Source: CAIWHR01 sp963717695 (GTDB taxonomy: Bacteria > Pseudomonadota > Gammaproteobacteria > Burkholderiales > Casimicrobiaceae). From it: a stretch of DNA of 64,000 nucleotides. The stretch's first letter is position 1. Every line of letters starts with the position of its first letter. Under the pieces are notes generated by a model. It was not told the origin of the DNA. It ran no database searches and saw nothing but the letters and a program-made list of their open reading frames with translations. Below, piece by piece: positions 49,239-60,990 of the stretch. Made by a program: the position numbers and the translations under genes. The stretch spans positions 62,001 through 126,000 of the forward strand of contig CAVQWR010000006.1 in NCBI GenBank assembly GCA_963717695.1, in the 5' to 3' direction.

Positions 49239-52200
49239 TCAATATACGATCGTGAGTTTCGGCCGCAGTGTCGGATCGGTTGTGTATTCGCTCGAACTGA
49301 AGGTGATGTTGTTGGCGCTGGCGGTCGTCGGCGTCAGTCGCCAACCGTAGTTGGCGATGGTCTTGCTCGACCATTTCTGCACGCGCGGCGTCACGTCGAA
49401 CGCCACCCACCCCGGATTGAACCCGACCGACACGAGCGCATCGGTGTTCGTGTCGTAGTCGGTTCCCGCACCGGCCGCACCGGCTACGCTCCACGGTACC
49501 CCCGTCTGGCTCTGGTTCCACGTGGCCTGCGCTTCGACCCACGGCTTGAGCAGCGCGTTCAGCCGCAGCGTGTTGTCGTAGTAGCCCTTGTAGAGCTCCA
49601 GCTTCGCCGACTGGATCGCCACGCCGTCCGGCACCGGTCCGCCCTCGGACTGGAACACCGCGAAGCGCAGCAGCGGCAGGTAGAGCGTGCTGTTGAGATA
49701 GAGCGGATTGAACGCGCCATACGCTCCGGTCGTGGCAGTCGAGTTCAGGAACGTGTCTCCCACCCCGGCGTATCCGGTGAGCCCGCGCTGCAGCACCACC
49801 GTCGTCGTCGTCGTCGACGTGACGGTCACCGTCGCCGAGTTCGCCGACATCGTCACCGCGCCAAGGTTGTCCGTCGCCCGCGCGGTCAACACATAGCTTC
49901 CCACCGTCGCCGGCGTCCACGTCATGCCGTACGGCGCGCTCGTCGACTGGCCGACCACGCTGCCGTTCGCAAGGAACTCGACCTGGCTCACCGTTCCGTC
50001 CACGTCCCCCGCCGTTGCGGTCAGCGCAAAGCTCCCGCCGAGCGCCGTGCTCGACCCGTCCGCCGGACCCGTCAACGTCACCGTCGGCGGCGTGTTGCTC
50101 CCGGGGTTTACCGTCACGGTCGCCGAATTTGCCGAGGTCGTCACCGCGCCAAGGTTGTCCGTTGCCCGCGCGGTCAGCACATAGCTGCCGACTGCCGCCG
50201 GTGTCCACGTCATGCCGTACGGCGCGCTCGTCGACTGGCCGATCACGCTGCCGTTCGCAAGGAATTCCACTTTCGCCACGGTCCCGTCCACGTCCCCCGC
50301 CGTTGCGGTCAGCGCAAAGCTCCCGCCGAGCGCCGTGCTCGACCCGTCCGCCGGTCCGGTCAGCATCACCGTCGGCGGCGTGTTCGCTGGCGCCTGCCCA
50401 TAGACGACGGTCAGCTTCGGGCGCAGCGTCGGATCGGTTGTGTATTCGCTCGAACTGAAGGTGATGTTGTTGGCGCTGGCGGTCGTCGGCGTCAGTCGCC
50501 AACCGTAGTTGGCGATGGTCTTGCTCGACCATTTCTGCACGCGCGGCGTCACGTCGAACGCCACCCACCCCGGATTGAACCCGACCGACACGAGCGCATC
50601 GGTGTTCGTGTCGTAGTCGGTTCCCGCACCGGCCGCACCGGCTACGCTCCACGGTACCCCCGTCTGGCTCTGGTTCCACGTGGCCTGCGCTTCGACCCAC
50701 GGCTTGAGCAGCGCGTTCAGCCGCAGCGTGTTGTCGTAGTAGCCCTTGTAGAACTCCAGCTTCGCCGACTGGATCGCCACGCCGTCCGGCACCGGTCCGC
50801 CCTCGGACTGGAACACCGCGAAGCGCAGCAGCGGCAGGTAGAGCGTGCTGTTGAGATAGAGCGGATTGAACGCGCCATACGCTCCGGTCGTGGCAGTCGA
50901 GTTCAGGAACGTGTCTCCCACCCCGGCGTATCCGGTGAGCCCGCGCTGCAGCACCACCGTCGTCGTCGTCGTCGACGTGACGGTCACCGTCGCCGAGTTC
51001 GCCGACATCGTCACCGCGCCAAGGTTGTCCGTCGCCCGCGCGGTCAACACATAGCTTCCCACCGTCGCCGGCGTCCACGTCATGCCGTACGGCGCGCTCG
51101 TCGACTGGCCGACCACGCTGCCGTTCGCAAGGAACTCGACCTGGCTCACCGTTCCGTCCACGTCCCCCGCCGTTGCGGTCAGCGCAAAGCTCCCGCCGAG
51201 CGCCGTGCTCGACCCGTCCGCCGGACCCGTCAACGTCACCGTCGGCGGCGTGTTGCTCCCGGGGTTTACCGTCACGGTCGCCGAATTTGCCGAGGTCGTC
51301 ACCGCGCCAAGGTTGTCCGTTGCCCGCGCGGTCAGCACATAGCTGCCGACTGCCGCCGGTGTCCACGTCATGCCGTACGGCGCGCTCGTCGACTGGCCGA
51401 TCACGCTGCCGTTCGCAAGGAATTCCACTTTCGCCACGGTCCCGTCCACGTCCCCCGCCGTTGCGGTCAGCGCAAAGCTCCCGCCGAGCGCCGTGCTCGA
51501 CCCGTCCGCCGGTCCGGTCAGCATCACCGTCGGCGGCGTGTTCGCTGGCGCCTGCCCATAGACGACGGTCAGCTTCGGGCGCAGCGTCGGATCGGTTGTG
51601 TATTCGCTCGAACTGAAGGTGATGTTGTTGGCGCTGGCGGTCGTCGGCGTCAGTCGCCAACCGTAGTTGGCGATGGTCTTGCTCGACCATTTCTGCACGC
51701 GCGGCGTCACGTCGAACGCCACCCACCCCGGATTGAACCCGACCGACGAGCGCATCGGTGTTCGTGTCGTAGTCGGTTCCCGCACCGGCCGCACCGGCTA
51801 CGCTCCACGGTACCCCCGTCTGGCTCTGGTTCCACGTGGCCTGCGCTTCGACCCACGGCTTGAGCAGCGCGTTCAGCCGCAGCGTGTTGTCGTAGTAGCC
51901 CTTGTAGAGCTCCAGCTTCGCCGACTGGATCGCCACGCCGTCCGGCACCGGTCCGCCCTCGGACTGGAACACCGCGAAGCGCAGCAGCGGCAGGTAGAGC
52001 GTGCTGTTGAATAGAGCGGATTGAACGCGCCATACGCTCCGGTCGTGGCAGTCGAGTTCAGGAACGTGTCTCCCACCCCGGCGTATCCGGTGAGCCCGCG
52101 CTGCAGCACCACCGTCGTCGTCGTCGTCGACGTGACGGTCACCGTCGCCGAGTTCGCCGACATCGTCACCGCGCCAAGGTTGTCCGTCGCCCGCGCGGTC

Positions 52201-55200
52201 AACACATAGCTTCCCACCGTCGCCGGCGTCCACGTCATGCCGTACGGCGCGCTCGTCGACTGGCCGACCACGCTGCCGTTCGCAAGGAACTCGACCTGGC
52301 TCACCGTTCCGTCCACGTCCCCCGCCGTTGCGGTCAGCGCAAAGCTCCCGCCGAGCGCCGTGCTCGACCCGTCCGCCGGACCCGTCAACGTCACCGTCGG
52401 CGGCGTGTTGCTCCCGGGGTTTACCGTCACGGTCGCCGAATTTGCCGAGGTCGTCACCGCGCCAAGGTTGTCCGTTGCCCGCGCGGTCAGCACATAGCTG
52501 CCGACTGCCGCCGGTGTCCACGTCATGCCGTACGGCGCGCTCGTCGACTGGCCGATCACGCTGCCGTTCGCAAGGAATTCCACTTTCGCCACGGTCCCGT
52601 CCACGTCCCCCGCCGTTGCGGTCAGCGCAAAGCTCCCGCCGAGCGCCGTGCTCGACCCGTCCGCCGGTCCGGTCAGCATCACCGTCGGCGGCGTGTTCGC
52701 TGGCGCCTGCCCATAGACGACGGTCAGCTTCGGGCGCAGCGTCGGATCGGTTGTGTATTCGCTCGAACTGAAGGTGATGTTGTTGGCGCTGGCGGTCGTC
52801 GGCGTCAGTCGCCAACCGTAGTTGGCGATGGTCTTGCTCGACCATTTCTGCACGCGCGGCGTCACGTCGAACGCCACCCACCCCGGATTGAACCCGACCG
52901 ACACGAGCGCATCGGTGTTCGTGTCGTAGTCGGTTCCCGCACCGGCCGCACCGGCTACGCTCCACGGTACCCCCGTCTGGCTCTGGTTCCACGTGGCCTG
53001 CGCTTCGACCCACGGCTTGAGCAGCGCGTTCAGCCGCAGCGTGTTGTCGTAGTAGCCCTTGTAGACCCCCAGCTTCGCCGACTGGATCGCCACGCCGTCC
53101 GGCACCGGTCCGCCCTCGGACTGGAACACCGCGAAGCGCAGCAGCGGCAGGTAGAGCGTGCTGTTGAGATAGAGCGGATTGAACGCGCCATACGCTCCGG
53201 TCGTGGCAGTCGAGTTCAGGAACGTGTCTCCCACCCCGGCGTATCCGGCGAGCCCGCGCTGCAGCACCACCGTCGTCGTCGTCGTCGACGTGACGGTCAC
53301 CGTCGGCGAGTTCGCCGACATCGTCACCGCGCCAAGGTTGTCCGTCGCCCGCGCGGTCAACACATAGCTCCCCCACCGTCGCCGGCGTCCACGTCATGCC
53401 GTACGGCGCGCTCGTCGACTGGCCGACCACGCTGCCGTTCGCAAGGAACTCGACCTAGCTGACCGTTCTGTCGACGTCCCCCGCCGTTGCGGTCAGCGCA
53501 AAGCTCCCGCCGAGCGCCGTGCTCGCCCGTCCGCCGGACCCGTCAACGTCACCGTCGGCGGCGTGTTGCTCCCGGGGTTTACCGTCACGGTCGCCGAATT
53601 TGCCGAGGTCGTCACCGCGCCAAGGTTGTCCGTTGCCCGCGCGGTCAGCACATAGCTGCCGACTGCCGCCGGTGTCCACGTCATGCCGTACGGCGCGCTC
53701 GTCGACTGGCCGATCACGCTGCCGTTCGCAAGGAATTCCACTTTCGCCACGGTCCCGTCCACGTCCCCCGCCGTTGCGGTCAGCGCAAAGCTCCCGCCGA
53801 GCGCCGTGCTCGACCCGTCCGCCGGTCCGGTCAGCATCACCGTCGGCGGCGTGTTTGCCGGTGGCGGCGCATAGACGACGGTCAGTGTCGGGCGCAGCGT
53901 CGTATCGGTCGCGTATTCGCTCGAATTGAACACGATGTTGTTTCCGACCACGGGCACGGACTCGGACAGGCGCCATCCATAGTTCGCCGCGGCGCCGTTC
54001 GACCATTGCTGCAGTCGGGACGTACGTCGAACGTCATCCAGCCCGGATTGAAGCTGCCCGCCACGATCACATCGGGGGTCGCCACGTAATCGCTGCCGGA
54101 CCCGGCCGCGCCCGCCACGCTCCACGGAGTGCCGGTCTGACTGTTGAGCCAGGTCGCCTGCGCTCGATCCACGGCTTCAGCAGCGCGTTCAGTTGCACCG
54201 CGTAGTCGTAGCTTCCCTTGTAGAGCGCGAGCGTCGCCGACTGGATCACCGCCCCATTCGGCACCGACCCCCCTTCCGACTGGAACACGGCAAAGCGCAG
54301 CAGCGGCGTGTACGTGCCCCGTCCAGATAAAGAGGCGTGGATGCGCCATACGCGATCGTCGTCGCCGTGCTGTTCAGGAACGTGTCGTCCACGCCCGCAT
54401 AGCCGTTCAGCCCGCGCTGCAGCGTCGCCGTCGTAAGCGGCGCATTCACGGTGAGATTGACCGGCGTCGAGGCCTTCATGCCCCCGACGTTGTCGACGGC
54501 GATCGCCACCAGCCAGTACGACCCGACGAACAGCGGCGTCCACGGCACGCTGTACGGCGCCGTCGTGTCCTGGCCCAGCTTGATTCCATTTGCGTAGTAC
54601 TCGACACGGACGATGCTGCCGTCCGCATCGCTTGCGTTCGCCGCAAGGTTGAGCGGCGTGCCCGGCGCCACCGTCGTCCCATCGGCGGGCCCGGTGATGC
54701 TCACCGACGGCAGCGCATTTCCGACCGGATTCGGCTGCATCCATCCCAGCGGCTTGTAGATCCAGATGTGGCCCTCGTTGATGTCTTCCAGCCCGACGAA
54801 GACATCGTAGAACGGGGCGTAGCGCCATTTGCCCAGGATGCCCGTGCCGCTGGTGTCCCCGGCGGCGCCGGCGGCGCCGGCGTCGCCAGCTGCGCGATGG
54901 TCCACCCCGACGCCGTATTGCCGCCAGCCGGAGCGCGCAATTCCATCCGTCGCCGCGCCGCACCAGAAGAGGAACGTCTGCCGCACCGGATCGAACTTGA
55001 GCGCGCAATTCTGCAGATCGAGTCCCTGCGCGCTCAGCCACGCCTGCAGACCGGCGATCGTCGAATCGATCTGCACCAGCTGGTCCGCATTGGTCGGACC
55101 TGCCTTCGTAAGATCCCAGAAGATGAAGGGATGGGTGTTGGTGCCGGTACGCACGAACAGCTTGCGCGCCGGATCGTAGCCGCACGTCGTGATCCCCACG

Positions 55201-56113
55201 GTGCCGACGCTGAACGACCCCACCTGCGTGCTCTGGTCGAGTGCCGGATTGCTGATGTCGGTCAGCTGGTAACGCCAAACATTGAGGTCGGTGGCGTAAC
55301 GGTGGGTGGCGCCGACATAGAGGACGTCTACCCCGCCCTCGACCACGGCAACACTGCACCCTTCGAGCGAGGCCTCCGGTATCGACTGCCCCGCGAGATG
55401 CAGCGGAATGTCCCGGTTCTCCCACATCTGGCCGCCAGTGATAGGGGTCGGGTCCACACGCATCACGTTGGAGCCCGTGGTGCCCCCCACCTTGTTGCCA
55501 TCCGCCCGGCTGGGGTCGAGCAGGTAGGGCCCGGTGAGGCGATAGGTCGCCGGATTGGTCTCCGAGACGCGAATATAGGAGTAACCATTGTTATAGGTAG
55601 CTCCGCCCCACGTCAGGAAACGGTCCGCCACGGGCAGGAACGTGTTGTTGTCGTAGGTGTGCGCCGCAATCGGCGCCGCATCGACGCCGTCAATCGCCAG
55701 AAAGCCAACGACGGGATCGTCGTAGATCTCGCTCGGCAACGCCGCCCGCTCCCACCGCAGCGTGCTCGAACGCCAGCGATAGACGTCGTTACCGGAGTAG
55801 TTGGCGTGCCCGCCACCGTAGATGATGAGATCGCCCCGGTTGCTGTCCCAGGCAAAACCGCTCCACGGCTGGATGATCTTCGCCGGCGTATGCGTCACGC
55901 CATTGTCGAGCGGCTCCAGCGACGCCGGCGTCCACACATCGCTGTAGAGATTCGTGTTGACTTCAGCCACGAATTGCCCGGCATCTGCAGCACCAGCGGC
56001 AGCAGCGGTCCCGAAAAAACATATCCCGGCACCGTCTGCGCATCCACCGGAGCACCGTAGAGCAGGAGCAGCCAAAAAAGCGAAAGAAATAGAGCCCGCC
56101 GTGTGCAAATCAT
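49239..56113 (-). CDS. Giant secreted kelch/Ig-like/DNRLRE repeat protein (a few frameshifts)
   Basis: About 2290 codons. The start ATG 56113 gives a signal peptide (RALFLSLFWLLLLYGAPVDA). Residues to about 440 form a kelch-like beta-propeller: LIIYGGGHANYSGNDVYRWR, PVADRFLTWGGATYNNGYSY, GSFSVGTVGITTCGYDPARK, HIWIYKPLGWMQPNPVG. Then come one Ig-like domain (SVSITGPADGTTVAPGT), one DNRLRE module (ATLQRGLNGYAGVDDTFLNS), and four tandem units of two Ig-like domains plus a DNRLRE module (LQRGLTGYAGVGDTFLNSTA). There is no PEP-CTERM tail; the end is TLRPKLTIVY. Frame changes are near 55985, 54310, 54160, 54020, 53525, 53370, 52012 and 51746, and there is a stop (TAG, minus strand) near 53457. It is probably a large extracellular matrix or adhesion protein. 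Confidence 0.8.
49270..53898 (-). repeat. Four near-identical 1158 bp tandem units (DNRLRE + two Ig-like domains)
   Basis: Unit borders taken at the sequence GTCGGATCGG are 49270, 50428, 51586, 52741 and 53899, so the units are 1158, 1158, 1155 and 1158 bp (386 codons). Units 1 and 2 differ by very few bases. Unit 3 lacks two bases near 51746 and one near 52012. Unit 4 carries a one-base insertion near 53368, a one-base deletion near 53525 and a cluster of substitutions between them. A fifth, diverged DNRLRE module follows (53899-54430). Confidence 0.93.
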
Positions 56114-56159
56114 GACGAATCTCAGCCCAATTGCCGATCCGATGGCCGGCGTAGCGTCG

Positions 56160-59100
56160 TCAGGGCGCCAGCAGGCCATGCGTAAGCTGTGCATTGGTCA
56201 CGGCCTTGTCGGCAACGGTCACGGCTCCGCTGGCATCGACGTCCTTCAGAAAATTTTGCGCCGTCACCGGCTGCGCGAGCTGCAGATTCACGAGCCCTAC
56301 ATCCACGACGGTCAGCGACGCCGTTCTGGTTCACGTCGCCGGTCAGCAATCCAATTCGGATCGTTCCGGTGCCGCCCGTCCCGCCATCCGACGACGCGAC
56401 GTTTGCGAGGACGACGGTTACGTGTTGCTGATCCGTCACGTCGTTCTCAGGTCGACGATGGCGCTGTTCCCGCTGAAAGCGGGAGCGCCAATGCTCGCCG
56501 CGCCTTCCGTGACCGCGACGCTCCGCCGGTGATGGACTTGTCAAAGACGAAGACCAGCGTATGCGCCGGACCGCTGCGAGGCTCGATTGTCGGTCGGTGG
56601 TGACCGGCGAGAGCGTGAGGTCGAACGTGCCCGCAGCCCCATGCGACTTGCGTGACACAACGCTCTGCAGCACCGGGCTGGCTGGGCCGGTCACGTCGAC
56701 CACCTGCGCCAGCACGGCGCTCGTCGATGATGCGTTTGCAGGAGATCGCCGAAATAGCTCGCGGTCACTGAGTGTGTGCCCTGCGCGAGCGCGTTGCCGA
56801 TGCAGGACGCGAAGCGCGTATTGCCGCTCCCCGTCAGTGCAACCGCGCCGCAGCCGGGGAGCGGCGTCACGCCGTCATTGAACGCGACGGTGCCCGTGGA
56901 TGGCGAGCCCCGTCACCGACGCGGTGAATGTCGCGCTGTATGGCCCACGACAGAGGGATTGAGCGAGCTCGAAATCGCAGTGCGTCGTTGCGGATATTCC
57001 CGGTGGCGGCGCATAGACGACGGTGGAGTGTCGGGCGCAGCGTCGTATCGGTCACGTATTCGCTCGAATTGAACACGATGTTGTTTTCCGACCACGGGCA
57101 CGGACTCGGACAGGCGCCATCCATAGTTCGCCGCGGCGCCGTTCGACCATTGCTGCATTCGGGGCGTCACGTCGAACGCCATCCAACCCGGATTGAAACT
57201 GCCCGCCACGATGTCCGGGGTCGCCATGTAGTCGCTGCCGGCTCCAGCCGTGAGCTGCGCTCCACGAAATGCCGGACTGGCTGCTATCCAGGTGGCCTGG
57301 GCTTCAACCCACGGCTTCAGCAGCGCATTCAAGTAGGGCATCGTCGTAGACTCCTTGTAGAGCGCAGCGTGGCCGACTGGATCACCGCCCCGTTCGGCAC
57401 CGGACCCCTCGGGCTGGAACACGGCAAAGCGCACCAGCGGCGTGTAGATCGATCCGACTCAGATAAAGCGGCGTGGATGCGCCATACGCGATGTCGATGC
57501 GGCCATGCATTCAGGAACGTGTCGCTGACGCCCCCATATCCGTTTAGCCACGTTGCAGCATCGCCGTCGTAAACGGCGCATTCACGGTCAGATACAGGCC
57601 TGGCGAGCCTCATTCCCCCGACGTTGTCGACGGCGATCGCCACGAGCCGAGTACGCCGACGAAAAGCGGGGTCCAAGGAACGGTATACGGAGCGGTAGTA
57701 TCCTGCCCAAGCTTGACCCCATTTGCGTAGTACTCGACCCGGACTGATCGTACATCGGCGTCGAACGCGTTGCCGTAAGGTTGAGTGCGGCGTACCCGGC
57801 GCCACGCGTGGCTCCATCGGCGGGCCAGGTGATGTTCACCGAGGGCAGCGCATTGCCCGGGGGATTCGGCTGAATCCAACCCACGGCTTGTAGATCCAGA
57901 ATTGCCTGTCATTGATGTCCTCCAGCCCGACGAAGACGTCGTAAAACGGGGCAAACGCCATTTGCCCAGGATGCCCGTCGCACTGGGGTCCACCGGCGGC
58001 GCCGGCGGCGCCGGCGTCGGCCAGCTGCATGATGGCCACCCTAAGGTCGTATTGCCGGCGCCGGGGCGACAGATCCCATATCGTCGCCGCGCCGCACCAA
58101 AGAGGAACATCTGCCGCACGGGATCGAACTTGAGGCGCGCAGTTCTGCGATGTTGAGCCCTTGCGCGTCATCCACGCCTGCAGCCCGCGATCGTGCATCG
58201 ACCTGGACCAGCTCGTCCGCGTTGGTCGGGCCCGGCTTCGTCAGGTCCCAGAAGATGAAGGGGACGGTATTGTTGCCGGTCCGCACGAACGAGCTTGCGC
58301 GCCGGATCGTAGCCGCACGTCGTCGTCCACCGTGCCGACGCTGAACGACCCCACCTGCGTGCTCTGGTCGAGGGCCGGATTGTTGATGTCGGTCAGCTGG
58401 TAACGCCAAACATTGAGGCAGTGGCGTAACGGTGGGTGGCGCCGACATAGAGGACATCTACCCCGCCCTCGGCCACGGCAACACTGCAGCCTTTGAGCGG
58501 GCATGCGGTATCGGCTGCCCCGCGAGATGCAGCGGAATGTCCCGGTTCTCCCACATCTGGCCGCCAGCGATGGGGGTCGGGTCGACACGCATGACGTTGG
58601 AGCCCGTGGTCCCGCCGACCTTGTTGCCATCGGCCCGGTTGGGGTCGAAGAGGTAGGGCCCGGTGAGGCGATAGGTTCGCGGATTCGGTCTCCAGAGACG
58701 CGAAGATAGGAGTAGCCATTGTTATAGGTGCGCCGCCAACGTCAGGAAGCGGTCGCGACGGGCAGGAAAAGGTTGTTGTCGTAGGTGTGCGCCGAAATCG
58801 GCGCCGCCTCGACACCATCGATCGCCGAAAGCCAGCAAATGGGTCCGTGAAATCTCGCTTGGCAACGCCGCCCGCTCCCATTTCAGCGTGCTCGAGTGCC
58901 AGCGGTAGACATCGTTGCCGGAATAGTTGGCGTGGCCACCGCCATAAATGGATCAAATCACCCCGGTTGCTGTCCCAGGCGAAACTGCTCCATGCCAGGA
59001 TAATCTTCGCCGGCGAGGGGACGAGCCAGTTATCAGCGGCTCGAGCCAGGGGGCGTCCAGACATCGCTATAGAGATTCGTGTTGACCTTCAGCCAACGTT

Positions 59101-59240
59101 TTGCCCGGCATCCGCAAAATCAGCGGGAACAGCGGCCCGGAAAATACGTATCCGGGAGCGGGCTGCGCAACAGCAGGCGCCCCGTGAAGCAGCAGCGACA
59201 GAAAAAGCGGAAGGAAAATCGATCGAGGATTGCGCATCAT
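56160..59240 (-). CDS. Kelch/Ig/DNRLRE secreted protein, paralogue with dockerin-like C-terminus (heavily frameshifted)
   Basis: The start ATG 59240 gives MMRNPRSIFLPLFLSLLLHG and APAVAQPAPGYVFSGPLFPL, closely parallel to the neighbouring giant protein. The beta-propeller (58990-57880), Ig-like domain (57850-57600) and DNRLRE module (57590-57000) match it nearly base for base in places. The C-terminus differs: an Ig-like repeat (GTVAFNDGVTPLPGCGAVAL), then a domain with GPAHTLVFVFDKSITGGVAV and VTVVLANVASSDGGTGGTGT, and a duplicated dockerin-like pair (GDVNQNGV and DVDASGAVTVADKAVTNAQL). At least a dozen frame changes occur. It could be a pseudogene, or a region of poor sequence. The stop at 56160-56162 is 47 bp from the start of the giant gene. 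Confidence 0.7.
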
Positions 59241-59678
59241 GGCGAATCTCTCCGCGGTGTCGCCGAGCCGGAATTGAAGTCTGGTCACTTTGTCTGCAAC
59301 AAAATGTACAGTGCCAAAAACGGCCACATTACCAAACGCGAATTGTATTGGAAAAATTGCTGCCGGACGATCGCGATCAGGCGAGTCATTCTTGATTGGC
59401 GCGCCAAGTTTGATCTGACAATGACAGTGGTATTTCGAAGCTTCTGAAAGGACGCGCGATCGAATGCAGCGGTACCGTACCAAATGGGCCCGAGTGCATC
59501 GTTGGCTAGCGAACTCGTTCAGCGCCAAAACTCACTAATGCTCTCCGGCAAGAAGGCAGGGGAATCGAAAACTCGACACTCCTAATCGAGCCGAACGTCC
59601 GGCTCAAGTGCATCCCGGAAGCGCGATGGGCATGCACCGAAGTGCTCGAGAGTCTCTTGGCATTCCCTGTCCGGCGAC
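59241..59678. other. Upstream region of the kelch pair
   Basis: These 438 bases separate the O-glycosylation ligase stop from the kelch paralogue start. The region is relatively AT-rich, which suggests a promoter for the kelch pair. I found neither a good sigma-70 nor a good sigma-54 element in it, and no TGTAAA-N6-CGACG box. Confidence 0.4.
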
Positions 59679-60990
59679 CTAAACGCGCTGGCTCTCGCCT
59701 GATGCCGGTACGGCGCCCTGTGCGCCGTGGACGGTTGTCGATTGAAGCTCGCGCACCGTGGCCTCGGCAAGCACCACGATGGCCGCAAGGTAATAGGGAA
59801 GGTCGTAGTGGAGCAGCCCCAGGAATGCTCCGCCGACCGCGAAGCCGAGCAGGCTGACCTGCACCATGCGCATCAGCAACGGTATCCATTCGATAGCCGG
59901 GCGTGCCGGCGGCCGCCCGCGCAAGTTTTCTGCAGCGAAGCCAGATCGACCAGGCCCAGTCCCAGATAAAGCGCGAGGCCGACAAAACCGTGCTCGCCGA
60001 GTGCCTGAAAATAGATGCTGTGCGGCGCAAAAGCTGGTCGTCGTGGGATCCTCGCGCATACAGCTGGAAGATCAGCGGATTGTCGAGGTTGAAGCCGGCT
60101 CCCACGATCGGACGGTCTTTCGCGAGATTCCAGATGGTCTGCCAGGTTGACAGCCTGCTCAAGGCCGATGCGTCCTGATCGTAGGTCTCGATCGTGCTCA
60201 TCCGGGTGGTCCAGCTGTCCGGCATGAACGCCACGGCGCCGGCCATTAACGTTACAAGCACCGCGGTGACAATCACAGGCCGCTGGCTCTTCGTGCCGAG
60301 CAGCAAGACCAGCGCGGCAAGCGCAACCAGCGCGCCGCGGGATTGGCTGCCCAGGATCGAAAAGGTGCACGCGCCCATCGCACGCCCACAAGCCATACCG
60401 TACCCAGCGCTTCGTCGACGTCTGCGCGAGGTAATACATCAACGGCAACAGGATCACCAACGCGAGGGCGAGCTCGTTGTTGCCTTCGATGTATGTGCCG
60501 GTCGGGCCCCAGACGCGGTAGACGCCGCCGCGCAGGACAGTCCAGACCCCGCCCTTCACGCCATAGAATCCCACGGAGATGACAATCGTCCAGATCAGCT
60601 GATCGATCTGGGCCCGCCCGCGGATCAGCATCAGCGTGGCGAAGATCATCACCTGCGTCTTGAGGACCCTGAGCCAGGCTTCGAGCACCACGTCGGTCGG
60701 GCTGCATGGCGAACAGCGAGGTGAACGACATCCAGGCGACGAAGGCGAGCAGCAAGCCCGGAAACGGGCGTGAGGGGAAGGCGCCGGCGCTGGTTCGTGA
60801 ACAGCAGGCCGAGCAGCGTCGTGATCGCGATGACCTGCGCGAACGGAAAATTGAAGGCGAAACCGTAGCTCAGCCGATGCGGATTCATCATGCTGATCCA
60901 CACCCACATCAGCGCACCGAGGTACGGCCGCCAGAACAGGATGAACGGCAGCGACCCGAACACGATCGCCGTCACCAGGAGGTCACGCAA
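59679..60990 (-). CDS. Exosortase-A-associated O-glycosylation ligase (Wzy/WaaL superfamily, frameshifted)
   Basis: The N-terminus RDLLVTAIVFGSLPFILFWR, PYLGALMWVWISMMNPHRLS and YGFAFNFPFAQVIAITTLLG is the hallmark of this family. The middle has QVMIFATLMLIRGRAQIDQL, VGFYGVKGGVWTVLRGGVYR and VWGPTGTYIEGNNELALALV, and the catalytic-loop region SQSRGALVALAALVLL. The best start is TTG 60990 after GAGGAGAG, rather than ATG 61017. Frame changes are near 60745, 60700, 60400, 60050 and 59930. It attaches or polymerises lipid-linked glycan, possibly on PEP-CTERM proteins. Confidence 0.87.

Noticed and set aside
49708..53367. Plus-strand open frames repeated at each array unit
   Set aside because: They are shadows of the minus-strand repeat protein; their regular recurrence follows the DNA repeat, and they have no start signals.
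49270..53898. CRISPR array or integron-like cassettes suggested by regular long repeats
   Set aside because: The repeats are 1158 bp, contiguous, in frame and encode protein domains; there are no spacers.
59300..59345. Sigma-54 promoter for the kelch pair (minus-strand TTGGCAC followed by TTGC)
   Set aside because: The distance between the GG and GC elements is not ten bases, so it cannot be a -24/-12 promoter. A plus-strand TTGG/TTGCT pair nearby has only seven bases.
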